From assembly GCF_014282005.1 (NCBI RefSeq), contig NZ_JACFTD010000024.1, positions 1-36,833 of the forward strand: DNA of 36,833 bases. The letters are read 5' to 3'. Within the stretch, counting starts at the first letter, position 1. Each line of letters starts with the position of its first letter. The translations under genes were made by a program, and so were the position numbers. Below are positions 1 through 7,635 of the stretch, piece after piece. The notes beneath the pieces are model-generated. The model made no database searches and had not been told where the DNA came from. It saw only the letters and a list, made by a program, of their open reading frames with translations. This stretch comes from Sporosarcina sp. BP05 (lineage in GTDB: Bacteria > Bacillota > Bacilli > Bacillales_A > Planococcaceae).

Positions 1-137
1 GATTACAGATTTTTTTGTTATACAATCGCACCCGATTGCTTTAGATCACTCTTTAAATACAAAACTTTATATCAATTCATAAAACCCCCAGCAACCATAA
101 ATATTGATTGCTAATTAAAACGTAAATAATAGGTAAT

Positions 138-149
138 TGTCGTTCGACA
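138..149. repeat. 12-bp perfect palindrome upstream of arr
   Basis: TGTCGTTCGACA reads the same on both strands. It lies about 57 bases upstream of the -35 box of the arr promoter in otherwise AT-rich DNA. It could be an operator half-site pair or chance; no gene in the window clearly uses it. The rest of positions 1-205 shows no coding frame. Confidence 0.3.
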
Positions 150-205
150 TCATTTCTCTACTTACATTATACCATGTTTTATAAATTATTTACAGACTAC
201 TCTTT

Positions 206-234
206 TTGAAATTCCTGTACTATACTGATATAGA
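206..234 (+). promoter_or_regulatory. Candidate sigma-A promoter of arr
   Basis: A -35 box TTGAAA (206-211) and a -10 box TATAGA (229-234) are separated by 17 bases. Transcription would start near 241, just ahead of the ribosome site AAGGGG at 251. The TTG that could be read as an upstream arr start at 206 is part of this -35 box, which argues for the ATG at 266. Confidence 0.5.
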
Positions 235-265
235 CAAATCCGGAAAATATAAGGGGTGTATCCGT

Positions 266-682
266 ATGAATGATAAAAAAGATGTCTTAGATAATGGTCC
301 TTTTTTTCATGGTACTAAAGCAGAACTAAAAATTGGTGATTTATTAGAACCACAACACTTATCAAATTACCAAGATGAAAAATCTAACTATATATATTTT
401 ACTGCGACATTAGATGCTGCTAAATGGGGTGCTGAATTAGCAAAATCTAAATCAAAAGAGAGAATTTATATTGTAGAACCATTAGATGATTTTGAAAATG
501 ATCCAAACTTAACTGACAAAAGATTTCCTGGAAACCCAACACGTTCTTATAGGTCTAATTCTCCTTTGAAAATAATAGCTGAATTAAGTTCATGGGAAAG
601 ACATTCCGATGAAGAAATAAATCATATGCTAACATCTTTAAAAAAGTTAAGTGAACAAGGATTAAATGTAATATACGATTAA
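266..682 (+). CDS. arr: NAD(+)--rifampin ADP-ribosyltransferase
   Basis: Arr enzymes inactivate rifamycins by transferring ADP-ribose from NAD to a hydroxyl on the ansa chain. The 138-residue product has the usual family length and its diagnostic stretches: PFFHGTKAELKIGDLL near the start, YFTATLDAAKWGAELA, RIYIVEPLDDFENDPNLTDK, and FPGNPTRSYRS. The HGT histidine and the following Tyr and Asp are the NAD-site residues known for the family. The ATG at 266 has the ribosome site AAGGGGTG at 251-258; an earlier TTG at 206 lies in the promoter and has no ribosome site. The gene stands alone between its own promoter and terminator, and its codons are richer in A and T than those of the housekeeping block, which hints at acquisition. 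Function is confident from family motifs; resistance itself is inferred. Confidence 0.93.
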   Translation: MNDKKDVLDNGPFFHGTKAELKIGDLLEPQHLSNYQDEKSNYIYFTATLDAAKWGAELAKSKSKERIYIVEPLDDFENDPNLTDKRFPGNPTRSYRSNSPLKIIAELSSWERHSDEEINHMLTSLKKLSEQGLNVIYD

Positions 683-693
683 TCTTTAAAAAT

Positions 694-713
694 TCATAAG
701 TCATGACTTATGA
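694..713. repeat. 20-bp perfect palindrome downstream of arr
   Basis: The half-site TCATAAGTCA is followed immediately by its exact reverse complement TGACTTATGA. It lies 12 bases after the arr stop and before the arr terminator. A hairpin without a loop is unlikely, so a dimeric protein-binding site is the more natural reading. No T-run follows, so it is not a terminator. Confidence 0.45.
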
Positions 714-737
714 GAAAAAATTAAGTAAATGTAAATA

Positions 738-780
738 AGTCCAATTTTTCAGTATCAAAATTGAGAAATTGGGCTTTTTT
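738..780 (+). terminator. Rho-independent terminator of arr
   Basis: The arms AGTCCAATTTTTC (738-750) and GAGAAATTGGGCT (763-775) pair with one G-T and one mismatch, and the 3' arm runs into six T residues (775-780). It follows arr at a distance of about 55 bases. Confidence 0.8.
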
Positions 781-890
781 CGTCATTCTGGAAAATGGCC
801 CGTTTGCTGCATACTGGTTTCTTTATCAATTGTATTTATTTTTACATAAACACTTCGATAGTTTCAAACTATTCCGGATAAAGAATGACG
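781..890. repeat. 110-bp non-coding segment bounded by 9-bp inverted repeats
   Basis: CGTCATTCT at 781-789 is matched exactly by AGAATGACG at 882-890. Inside, ATAGTTT (858-864) and AAACTAT (866-872) form a second inverted repeat. No reading frame is convincing here. The segment begins directly after the T-run of the arr terminator. It could be a small mobile remnant or a structured RNA. Confidence 0.3.
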
Positions 891-958
891 ATTGAAATAA
901 AAAACAGATAATTCTATGCACTCTCGAAAAAAACGTGCTATTTATAGTTAATGCTTTT

Positions 959-987
959 TTGATTCTTTCAATTGGACCCTATACAAT
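959..987 (+). promoter_or_regulatory. Candidate promoter of the small gene at 1023
   Basis: TTGATT (959-964) and TACAAT (982-987) are separated by 17 bases, giving a plausible sigma-A promoter about 35 bases upstream of the small reading frame. Confidence 0.45.
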
Positions 988-1022
988 AGAAGGAACAGAT
1001 CTTATCGGAAGAGGTGGCGTGT

Positions 1023-1220
1023 ATGGCGATTATAATACCATTTAAAACTAGGCAGCAACTGGAGACAGAAAAAGCATTGAACACCATGCAAGAATGGGAT
1101 AGGCATTTGGAGTGGGAAGATGCTAATTGGCGGAAGGTGGTAGACATGGAAGTAAAAGAAGAAAGTTTATCTCTGGAGGAAATTAAGTGGCTGAATGACT
1201 GGGTGGACGAGAAGAAATGA
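1023..1220 (+). CDS. Small hypothetical protein, 65 residues
   Basis: I do not recognise this family. The ATG at 1023 follows the ribosome site AGAGGTGG (1010-1017) by 5 bases and sits behind a plausible promoter at 959-987. A GTG at 1014 in the same frame overlaps the ribosome site and is less likely. The product is hydrophilic, with many Glu, Lys and Trp residues (EWDRHLEWEDANWRK), and is probably a soluble helical protein; there is no signal peptide or membrane segment. The stop overlaps the ATG of the next small frame (ATGA at 1217-1220), suggesting translational coupling. Small coupled genes of this kind are common in phage-derived or accessory islands, but no phage gene is visible nearby. 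Confidence 0.5.
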   Translation: MAIIIPFKTRQQLETEKALNTMQEWDRHLEWEDANWRKVVDMEVKEESLSLEEIKWLNDWVDEKK

Positions 1221-1366
1221 TTAGAATAGAAGGTAATCAAAAGAAGCCAAAAGAGCTTTTCCTTCAGAAATTAGACGAGCATGTACAATAACTTGAGGCA
1301 GAAGTGTTTTCGAGAATTAACTATATATATAAACACGTCTTGGAAGACTTCAATATAAAAAACTAA
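1217..1366 (+). pseudogene. Small coupled frame with an internal stop
   Basis: The frame starts at the ATG of an ATGA overlap with the preceding small gene. It runs 24 codons (MIRIEGNQKK...) to a TAA at 1289-1291, then stays open in the same frame for a further 24 codons to a TAA at 1364-1366. The downstream part (LEAEVFSRINYIYKH...) has the same hydrophilic, helical character. One nonsense change, for instance CAA to TAA next to an existing CAA, would explain this. Alternatively the 24-residue peptide is the true product and the rest is chance. Function unknown. Confidence 0.3.
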
Positions 1367-1422
1367 ATCCCAGAAAATTGTATACGATACTGATTGTTGA
1401 AATTCCAGTAGAAGTCATAGTG

Positions 1423-1452
1423 AAAAAAGCTTACTCTACCGAAAGAGTAAGC
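1423..1452 (-). terminator. Orphan terminator reading leftward
   Basis: GCTTACTCT (1429-1437) and AGAGTAAGC (1444-1452) form a perfect 9-bp stem with a 6-base loop. Six A residues (1423-1428) lie on the left, so the T-run appears only when read on the minus strand. No intact minus-strand gene lies to its right, so it may belong to a gene that has decayed. Confidence 0.6.
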
Positions 1453-2088
1453 GGACAAAAATATACACTTAAATGATTTCACACAAATTTTACACAAGGG
1501 TTGTCCGAAGTGTTGGTTTAACAGTGTCTATGGACGTAAATTGAAACCGGCCTCGGAGATGTTTAGACCGACGCCGTGGTCACGGATCTAGGTCTTCCCA
1601 GACGTTTGTACAATGTTGCATAGGGATGGAAGGTTCTCTTTTAAAGTACTCACCGGAGGAAGAACAATCTAATGTTGTGTATTTCACCCTACTCTGACAA
1701 GTACACCGTCCCGTTTTTCACACTAATAAGTAATCATGTTTTTGAACATGATCCATACCACAACGGAATCGGATTTAACCAATTTCCTTTTCCGGATAAT
1801 TGGATTCTTTACGACTATCCCTTGGTAGTTTTTTAATAAGTTATAACTTTGCTCTCGAAGAAAGCCGTGTTCGTACGTTCGCCAATTTCTTATAGTATCG
1901 ACTAACAAGCAGGACTATATTGAAGTTTGCAGACCGTTTTTTCTTTCTAGTAAGGTTGCGTTGTGCCCAATTTAACAAACCATCGTTAATAATTGATGAC
2001 CTGAAAGGTTAGACCAATTTTGAATAATTGTGATATTATAGGATAAGTCATGTTTTTATTGAGTGTAATGAAAGGATGAAAAACAAAT
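1453..2088. other. Long stretch without a convincing gene
   Basis: About 640 bases (720 counting from 1367) hold no frame I can support. The longest minus-strand frame (1723-1908, 61 codons) has no ribosome site. The patch 1540-1620 is richer in G and C than its surroundings. The sequence near 1470-1500 (TTTCACACAAATTTTACACAAG) loosely recalls the ends of some insertion sequences, but no transposase fragment could be identified. In B. subtilis prmA and rsmE lie directly upstream of mtaB, so this stretch probably marks an insertion or deletion. Confidence 0.5.
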
Positions 2089-3447
2089 ATGGGTAACAAC
2101 GAGCTTCCGAAAACCGTATCTCTGTATACGCTAGGTTGCAAGGTGAATCATTACGAAACTGAGGCGATCTGGCAGCTTTTTAAAGAAGCTGGTTACGTCC
2201 GCGGTGACTTCGAAAAAAATTCTGATGTTTATGTCATTAATACATGTACAGTGACGAATACCGGTGATAAAAAAAGCCGGCAAGTCATTCGTCGTGCTGT
2301 TCGGAAAAATCCGGACGCTGTAATTTGCGTAACAGGTTGTTATGCACAAACGTCCCCTGCGGAAATTATGGCGATTCCAGGAGTAGATATCGTCGTCGGA
2401 ACACAAGATCGGGCTAAACTTCTCGGACTCATTGATGAATTCCGTATGGTGCGTCAGCCAATCAATGCTGTCCGTAATATCATGAAAAACAGGATCTATG
2501 AAGAACTCGACGTCCCTACATTTTCAGATCGTACACGTGCGTCCCTTAAAATCCAAGAGGGTTGCAACAACTTCTGCACGTTCTGCATCATTCCTTGGGC
2601 ACGTGGATTAATGCGTTCCCGTGATCCGCAAGAAGTCATTCGTCAAGCGCAGCAGCTTGTCGATGCGGGCTATCTTGAAATTGTATTAACCGGTATACAT
2701 ACGGGCGGCTATGGTGAGGATTTGAAAGATTATAATCTTGCCCGTCTGCTCCGTGACCTTGAAACACAGGTCAAAGGACTGAAACGTCTACGTATCAGTT
2801 CGATTGAAGCAAGCCAACTGACGGATGAAGTGATTGAGGTTCTCCGTGAGTCAACAACTATCGTCCGTCATCTGCACATTCCAATTCAGTCCGGTTCAGA
2901 CACAGTATTGAAGCGTATGCGCCGGAAGTATACAATGGCGTTTTTCGCAGACCGTCTAGATAGACTTCGTGAAGCGTTGCCGCAACTGGCGATCACTTCA
3001 GACGTCATCGTCGGTTTTCCAGGCGAGACGGAAGAAGAGTTTATGGAAACGTACAACTTTATACGTGATCATAGATTCTCTGAACTTCATGTTTTTCCTT
3101 ATTCAAAACGGACAGGTACTCCAGCTGCTAGAATGGAAGATCAGGTTCAAGAAGAAGTGAAAAACGAGCGTGTTCACCGTTTAATCGAATTAAATGATCA
3201 GCTAGCGAAACAATATGCGTCTACTTTTGAAGATGAAGTGCTTGAAGTAATTCCAGAAGAGAAATATAAACTTGAACCGGATAGCGGACTGTATGAAGGT
3301 TATTCAGATAACTATTTGAAAGTTGTTTTCCCAGCCGATGAATCAATGGTGGGCAAAATAGTTCGTGTGAAAGTTGCTAAAGCAGGTTATCCATATAACG
3401 AAGGGCAGTTTGTCCGCGTTGTGGAGGAAGCAACACAACTTGTTTAA
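2089..3447 (+). CDS. mtaB: tRNA t6A37 methylthiotransferase MtaB
   Basis: MtaB (YqeV) converts N6-threonylcarbamoyladenosine at position 37 of ANN-decoding tRNAs to its 2-methylthio form, using radical SAM chemistry and two 4Fe-4S clusters. The 452-residue product has the MTTase N-terminal domain with cysteines at 17 (LGCKVN), 53 (NTCTVT) and 84 (VTGCYAQ). The radical SAM CxxxCxxC motif is at residues 159-166 (GCNNFCTFC). A TRAM-like RNA-binding domain occupies roughly the last 70 residues. Length and motif spacing are normal. The ATG at 2089 follows GAAAGGATG with about 11 bases; the ATG at 2076 runs into a stop at once. The gene is monocistronic, with its own terminator at 3458. Its usual upstream neighbours are missing. 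Confidence 0.97.
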   Translation: MGNNELPKTVSLYTLGCKVNHYETEAIWQLFKEAGYVRGDFEKNSDVYVINTCTVTNTGDKKSRQVIRRAVRKNPDAVICVTGCYAQTSPAEIMAIPGVDIVVGTQDRAKLLGLIDEFRMVRQPINAVRNIMKNRIYEELDVPTFSDRTRASLKIQEGCNNFCTFCIIPWARGLMRSRDPQEVIRQAQQLVDAGYLEIVLTGIHTGGYGEDLKDYNLARLLRDLETQVKGLKRLRISSIEASQLTDEVIEVLRESTTIVRHLHIPIQSGSDTVLKRMRRKYTMAFFADRLDRLREALPQLAITSDVIVGFPGETEEEFMETYNFIRDHRFSELHVFPYSKRTGTPAARMEDQVQEEVKNERVHRLIELNDQLAKQYASTFEDEVLEVIPEEKYKLEPDSGLYEGYSDNYLKVVFPADESMVGKIVRVKVAKAGYPYNEGQFVRVVEEATQLV

Positions 3448-3457
3448 GGTTTCAATT

Positions 3458-3497
3458 AAGCTATACCTACTTTATTTTGAGTAGGTATAGCTTTTTT
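3458..3497 (+). terminator. Terminator of mtaB
   Basis: AAGCTATACCTACT (3458-3471) pairs perfectly with AGTAGGTATAGCTT (3480-3493) around an 8-base loop and is followed by a T-run ending at 3497. Confidence 0.92.
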
Positions 3498-3561
3498 CGT
3501 GCAGAAATGAATTGTTCTTGATATGATGAAAGAAGTACGGACAACTTGAGGAGGTATTCAT

Positions 3562-4233
3562 TTGAATACAAATTTTGCAACTTATATTGATCATACAATA
3601 TTGAAAGCTGACGCAAAGAAAAACGAAATCGAAACATTATGTGAAGAAGCTCGAAAATACACATTTGCATCAGTATGTGTAAACCCAACTTGGGTGAAAA
3701 CAGCAGCGGCTGCGCTAGAAGGAACACCTGTTAAAGTATGTACAGTAATTGGTTTTCCACTGGGAGCTTCAACTTCTGAAGTAAAAGCGTTCGAAACTGG
3801 GAATGCAATTACAAACGGTGCAAAAGAAATCGATATGGTTATCAACATTGGCGCTCTTTGCGGTGGTGATGATGAAACTGTGAAAAAAGATATTGAAGCG
3901 GTAGTTAATGCTGCAAAAGGAAAAGCAATTGTTAAAGTCATCATTGAAACATCTCTTTTAACGGATAAGGAAAAAAGGAAAGCATGTGAACTTTCTGTCC
4001 TTGCAGGTGCTGATTTCGTGAAAACATCGACAGGTTTCTCAACAGGCGGTGCCACAGAAGAGGATGTCAAGTTAATGAGGGCAGTTGTTGGACCTGATAT
4101 GGGTGTTAAAGCATCAGGTGGTGTCCGAAACTTAGCGGATATGAAGAAAATGATTGATGCAGGGGCTACAAGAATCGGCGCTAGTTCAGGCGTTCAGATC
4201 ATGCAGGGCCTTGAATCCCAATCTGATTATTAA
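3562..4233 (+). CDS. deoC: Deoxyribose-phosphate aldolase
   Basis: DeoC cleaves 2-deoxyribose 5-phosphate to glyceraldehyde 3-phosphate and acetaldehyde, the last step of deoxynucleoside catabolism. The 223-residue product has the normal class I aldolase length. The Schiff-base lysine is K154 in [15 protein letters not shown], and the conserved aspartate is D91 in [12 protein letters not shown] phosphate-binding segment KASGGVRN lies near residue 180. Translation starts at TTG 3562, 6 bases after the strong ribosome site TTGAGGAGGT (3546-3555). It sits alone between the mtaB terminator and the rpsU promoter. In B. subtilis deoC is elsewhere, with nupC and pdp, so this location differs from that model. 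Confidence 0.96.
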   Translation: MNTNFATYIDHTILKADAKKNEIETLCEEARKYTFASVCVNPTWVKTAAAALEGTPVKVCTVIGFPLGASTSEVKAFETGNAITNGAKEIDMVINIGALCGGDDETVKKDIEAVVNAAKGKAIVKVIIETSLLTDKEKRKACELSVLAGADFVKTSTGFSTGGATEEDVKLMRAVVGPDMGVKASGGVRNLADMKKMIDAGATRIGASSGVQIMQGLESQSDY

Positions 4234-4248
4234 TTTAAAAGTTTTATA

Positions 4249-4277
4249 TTGACCAATAGTTAAATCCGCGGTATAAT
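4249..4277 (+). promoter_or_regulatory. Sigma-A promoter of rpsU
   Basis: TTGACC (4249-4254) and the perfect TATAAT (4272-4277) are separated by 17 bases. The start would fall near 4284, giving a leader of about 55 bases before rpsU. Confidence 0.85.
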
Positions 4278-4338
4278 TTATGAGTACATGGCACTTGGTC
4301 ATGTTATAGAAGTGTGTTTGGAGGGAGGGACAAGAGAT

Positions 4339-4512
4339 ATGTCGAAAACTGTTGTTCGTAAAAACGAATCGCTTGAAGATGCTCTTCGCCGCTTCAAACG
4401 TACTGTATCCAAAAGTGGAACAATACAAGAGGTAAGAAAGCGTGAGTTTTATGATAAGCCAAGTGAAAAACGTAAAAAGAAATCTGAAGCTGCAAGGAAA
4501 CGTAAATTCTGA
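4339..4512 (+). CDS. rpsU: Small ribosomal subunit protein bS21
   Basis: bS21 joins the platform of the 30S subunit near the anti-Shine-Dalgarno end of 16S rRNA. The 57-residue product, beginning [20 protein letters not shown] and ending in a Lys/Arg-rich tail ([15 protein letters not shown]), matches the family over its whole length. The ATG at 4339 has GGAGGGAGGG about 10 bases upstream; a longer frame from 4288 has no ribosome site and would add residues not found in S21. It has its own strong promoter and a terminator at 4560. In B. subtilis yqeY follows directly; here it does not. Confidence 0.97.
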   Translation: MSKTVVRKNESLEDALRRFKRTVSKSGTIQEVRKREFYDKPSEKRKKKSEAARKRKF

Positions 4513-4559
4513 TTTCCTGTGGTGATGAGTTCGACCTTGTTTTAAAACTAAAATTTGGT

Positions 4560-4597
4560 AAACCGGAAAATCCTTTATGGGTTTTCCGGTTTATTTG
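4560..4597 (+). terminator. Terminator of rpsU
   Basis: AAACCGGAAAA (4560-4570) pairs perfectly with TTTTCCGGTTT (4582-4592), followed by the T-rich run ATTTG. It separates rpsU from the stress operon that follows. Confidence 0.8.
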
Positions 4598-4631
4598 TAT
4601 ATGAGGTAAAATAAAACTTTTTAAGGGAAAG

Positions 4632-4657
4632 TGAAACTTCCGAGCAATCTAAACGTA
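4632..4657 (+). promoter_or_regulatory. Sigma-W promoter of the nfeD-floA operon
   Basis: TGAAAC (4632-4637), a 16-base spacer, and CGTA (4654-4657) match the consensus known for the extracytoplasmic factor sigma-W. The orthologous yqeZ-yqfAB operon of B. subtilis is an established sigma-W target, so position, sequence and gene content agree. Confidence 0.85.
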
Positions 4658-4702
4658 TATAGAGATATAATAGAATCTATAAAGAGAGAGGTGAAAAAAA
4701 CT

Positions 4703-6037
4703 ATGCATAAAATGATAGGAAGGATTATCCTGTTCATTTTATTCGTATCGGCGTTCGCATTCCCACTCTTAGAAACAGGAGCGGCAACTTCGAAAGTCTA
4801 TAAAGTTCCAATTGAAAACGTGGTGGAGAAAGGCTTGTACGCTTTTTTACAGCGGTCATTTGCAGAAGCTGAAGAGGCGGGAGCAGATGCTATCATCCTG
4901 GAGATTAATACACCGGGTGGATTCACTGATGCGGCTGACCAAATTGCTAGGCTATTGGATCAAAGTCCCCTAAGGGTAATCGCTTACATTAATAATAAGG
5001 CAATCTCGGCAGGTGCTTTCATTGCGCTTTATGCTGATGAAATCTATATGGCACCTACTGCAACAATGGGAGCCGCGCAAGTAATCGTTTCGTCGGGAAA
5101 TGCGGCAAATGACAAAGCCCACAGTGTATGGGTTACAGAAATGATAATTGCAGCTGAATCGAAGGAAGGCCGAGAACCGAAATATGCAGAAGCGATGGCA
5201 GAACCTGATGTTAATCTACCTGAATATCGGGCTGGAGTAGGCAAACTACTAACGCTAAAAGCGGATGAAGCAAAAAAAATCGGTTACAGTAATGGAACAG
5301 TTAGGTCTTTCAATGAATTGCTAAAAGAAACGGGTCTCGAAAATGCGGATATCATATCAACAAATGAAACATTTGCTGAGAGCATTGCACGTTTCATCAC
5401 ACATCCTATCGTTGTACCGATTCTTTTATCAATCGCTGGATTGGGATTTGTACTTGAACTATATTCTCCGGGATTCGGTGTACCGGGTACAATGGCCGGT
5501 ATTTCGTTGGTTTTATTCTTTTACGGACATCTTGTTGCGGGGCTTGCAGGTTACGAAACGATTATCTTGTTCCTTATAGGGGCGGTTTTGGTCGTAGCGG
5601 AAATCTTCCTGCCGCATGGTATAGCAGGGGTAATTGGATCGCTCGCAATTATTGGAAGTATTATTATGGCAGGCGGCAATCCGATGTATATGGCGATTTC
5701 TGTCCTTATCGCGGTTGCTATCGCTGTTATAGGGATGGTGATTATTATGAAATTTTTCGGTAAAAAATTGCACTTGCTCAACAAAGTTGTGCTAATGGAT
5801 ACAACTGATACGGAAAGTGGTTATGTTTCGAATGTGAATAGGATTGAATTACTTGGACGTATTGCCAAAACTTCTACACCGCTTAGACCATCTGGAGCAA
5901 TTGAACTTGATGGCGAACGAATTGATGTCGTTTCTGAAGGAAGCTACATTGGCAAAGGAATAAGTGTTATCATTGTAAAGGTTGAAGGTTCCCGAACAGT
6001 AGTTAGGGAATCAAAAGAGAAAGGGGAGAATGAATAA
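4703..6037 (+). CDS. nfeD: NfeD-family membrane-bound ClpP-class serine protease
   Basis: This is the long NfeD form (YqeZ). A signal peptide or first helix (residues 5-28) is followed by an extracytoplasmic ClpP-like domain. The likely catalytic serine is S102 in AISAGAF, with a candidate lysine near 138. Four or five membrane helices lie around residues 230-360, and a C-terminal OB-fold NfeD domain (about 375-445) follows. It works with flotillin in membrane stress responses. The ATG at 4703 follows AGAGAGGTG at 4685; the GTG at 4631 lies in the sigma-W -35 region and cannot be the start. The stop overlaps the floA ATG by one base (TAATG at 6035-6039), a sign of coupling. Confidence 0.93.
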   Translation: MHKMIGRIILFILFVSAFAFPLLETGAATSKVYKVPIENVVEKGLYAFLQRSFAEAEEAGADAIILEINTPGGFTDAADQIARLLDQSPLRVIAYINNKAISAGAFIALYADEIYMAPTATMGAAQVIVSSGNAANDKAHSVWVTEMIIAAESKEGREPKYAEAMAEPDVNLPEYRAGVGKLLTLKADEAKKIGYSNGTVRSFNELLKETGLENADIISTNETFAESIARFITHPIVVPILLSIAGLGFVLELYSPGFGVPGTMAGISLVLFFYGHLVAGLAGYETIILFLIGAVLVVAEIFLPHGIAGVIGSLAIIGSIIMAGGNPMYMAISVLIAVAIAVIGMVIIMKFFGKKLHLLNKVVLMDTTDTESGYVSNVNRIELLGRIAKTSTPLRPSGAIELDGERIDVVSEGSYIGKGISVIIVKVEGSRTVVRESKEKGENE

Positions 6038-7050
6038 TGCCAGTAATCGCAGGTTCAGCAGGTTTAATAGGTATTGTAGCAATCGTTGTTATCGCAATAA
6101 TTGTATTGTCCGTATTTTTCACACTCGTCCCTGTAGCGCTATGGATTTCTGCCATGGCAGCGGGAGTAAGAGTAAGCATCTTCACACTGATTGGTATGCG
6201 TCTCCGCCGGGTTATCCCGAGCCGGATTGTCAATCCACTAATTAAAGCACATAAGGCTGGACTAGATGTAACAATTAACCAGCTTGAAAGTCATTACTTG
6301 GCTGGAGGGAACGTCGACCGTGTTGTCAACGCCCTAATCGCTGCACACCGTGCAAATATTGAACTTACATTTGAACGTGCTGCGGCTATCGATCTTGCGG
6401 GTCGTGACGTTTTAGAGGCAGTTCAAATGTCCGTTAACCCGAAAGTTATTGAAACACCATTCATCGCTGGTGTGGCAATGAACGGGATTGAAGTAAAAGC
6501 AAAGGCGCGTATTACAGTACGTGCAAACATAGACCGTCTTGTCGGTGGTGCTGGTGAAGAAACAATCGTTGCCCGTGTTGGTGAGGGTATTATCTCGACT
6601 ATCGGTTCATCTATCGACCATGCAAAAGTATTGGAAAATCCAGATATGATTTCTCAAACTGTCTTAGCAAAAGGTCTTGACTCAGGTACTGCATTTGAAA
6701 TTCTATCTATTGATATCGCAGACGTTGATATTGGTAAAAACATCGGTGCAGAACTTCAAACTGAGCAAGCAATGGCTGATAAAAACATCGCACAGGCAAA
6801 AGCAGAAGAACGTCGTGCAATGGCTGTTGCAAATGAACAGGAAATGAAAGCGAAAGTTGAAGAGATGCGTGCGAAAGTTGTCAGTGCTGAAGCGGAAGTT
6901 CCGCTTGCTATGGCTGAAGCGCTACGTAAAGGTAATATTGGAGTCATGGATTATGTGAATTATAAAAATATCCAGGCAGATACAGGAATGCGTGATTCTA
7001 TCAGTAACTTTGGTGGGGATAAGGAATCTACAGAAATTAAAAAGAACTAA
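6037..7050 (+). CDS. floA: Flotillin-like protein FloA
   Basis: FloA (YqfA, UPF0365) forms membrane foci that organise functional membrane microdomains in Bacillus. The 337-residue product has an N-terminal membrane hairpin (residues 5-45, [20 protein letters not shown]), a PHB-like core, and an Ala/Glu/Lys-rich helical region about 225-300 ([19 protein letters not shown]) typical of flotillin coiled coils. Length is normal. It starts in a one-base overlap with nfeD and shares the sigma-W promoter at 4632. The pairing of an NfeD protein with a flotillin is a well-known genomic association. Confidence 0.96.
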   Translation: MPVIAGSAGLIGIVAIVVIAIIVLSVFFTLVPVALWISAMAAGVRVSIFTLIGMRLRRVIPSRIVNPLIKAHKAGLDVTINQLESHYLAGGNVDRVVNALIAAHRANIELTFERAAAIDLAGRDVLEAVQMSVNPKVIETPFIAGVAMNGIEVKAKARITVRANIDRLVGGAGEETIVARVGEGIISTIGSSIDHAKVLENPDMISQTVLAKGLDSGTAFEILSIDIADVDIGKNIGAELQTEQAMADKNIAQAKAEERRAMAVANEQEMKAKVEEMRAKVVSAEAEVPLAMAEALRKGNIGVMDYVNYKNIQADTGMRDSISNFGGDKESTEIKKN

Positions 7051-7087
7051 TACTTGATAAGCCATTTCCTGGAAAGGGGATGCACGA

Positions 7088-7585
7088 ATGGAACAGCTAA
7101 TCATTTTTATCATTTTGGCTCTTGTAGGCTCTTTTTTTAGAGGCAAGAAAAAAGAACCTGAGAAGGGGCCGCAGCCTAAGCCGTTCACGGCAACGGGGCG
7201 TGCTCCAGAGGGTCCGACGACTAAATTAAAAGAGATGTACCGTGAATTGCAGAGAGAAATGGCAGGAGCAGATGCGGAGCCGCCTAGCCGTCAGCTACCA
7301 AAGCAGCAACAAACAACAGTAACGGCTTCCCCTGCTCCTAAAGTAGCATCACCTGCAAGACCAACTGCTGATAGAAAAGAACGTGGTAATTCATCAGCGA
7401 ATCGACACATCGAACGCCCGGATTCATCTACGAATCGACATAGTGGAAGATTGACTGCACATGGTGGTCAACGTCCAACTATGTCCACTATACAATCGCA
7501 CGAGTTAATGCCGAAAAATCAAAACGACTTGCTGAAAGGCATTGTATTCTCTGAAATTTTTGGCCCACCGAAATCAAAAAGATAA
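7088..7585 (+). CDS. Hypothetical membrane-anchored protein
   Basis: It takes the place of yqfB as the third gene of the sigma-W operon, but at 165 residues it does not look like the 70-residue B. subtilis YqfB. An N-terminal helix (residues 3-17, QLIIFIILALVGSFF) is followed by a basic stretch (RGKKKEPEKG). A Pro/Gln/Ala-rich, probably disordered region (35-135) contains an approximate repeat (SSANRHIERPD, SSTNRHSGR). The conserved-looking C-terminus is DLLKGIVFSEIFGPPKSKR. This short SEI-GPPK tail recurs, as I recall, in small Bacillales membrane proteins, and may be an interaction motif. The ATG at 7088 has GGAAAGGGG 9 bases upstream. Function unknown. Confidence 0.8.
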   Translation: MEQLIIFIILALVGSFFRGKKKEPEKGPQPKPFTATGRAPEGPTTKLKEMYRELQREMAGADAEPPSRQLPKQQQTTVTASPAPKVASPARPTADRKERGNSSANRHIERPDSSTNRHSGRLTAHGGQRPTMSTIQSHELMPKNQNDLLKGIVFSEIFGPPKSKR

Positions 7586-7592
7586 GCATTGA

Positions 7593-7630
7593 CCCTCTAT
7601 CCGAATCATACGATGTGGATAGGGGGTTTT
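7593..7630 (+). terminator. Hairpin between the sigma-W operon and yqfC, holding the yqfC ribosome site
   Basis: CCCTCTATCC (7593-7602) pairs with GGATAGGGGG (7617-7626) with one G-T, followed by TTTT. It can end transcription of the operon upstream. The 3' arm is also the yqfC ribosome site (AGGGGG). The loop contains CATACGAT (7607-7614), close to the sigma-E -10 consensus. Confidence 0.65.
7607..7614 (+). promoter_or_regulatory. Candidate sigma-E -10 element for yqfCD
   Basis: CATACGAT resembles the mother-cell sigma-E -10 consensus CATACAAT. B. subtilis yqfCD is expressed under sigma-E, so the position fits. No convincing -35 element was found at the usual distance, so this is tentative. 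Confidence 0.3.
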
Positions 7631-7635
7631 ATATT

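Noticed and set aside
206..265. TTG at 206 as a longer start for arr
   Set aside because: The TTG is the -35 box of the likely promoter, has no ribosome site, and the extra 20 residues are absent from known Arr proteins.
1470..1500. Insertion-sequence end resembling the IS256 family
   Set aside because: Only a loose resemblance of a short AT-rich sequence; no paired terminal repeat or transposase fragment was found.
1723..1908. Minus-strand 61-codon frame
   Set aside because: No ribosome site, no recognisable family, and it ends well before the leftward terminator with several stops between; kept only as a possible remnant.
3591..4070. 159-codon frame antisense to deoC
   Set aside because: A shadow of the real gene's codon pattern; the composition is biased and there is no ribosome site.
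4631..4702. GTG at 4631 as the nfeD start
   Set aside because: It lies at the -35 of the sigma-W promoter, and the added residues would precede a good signal peptide.
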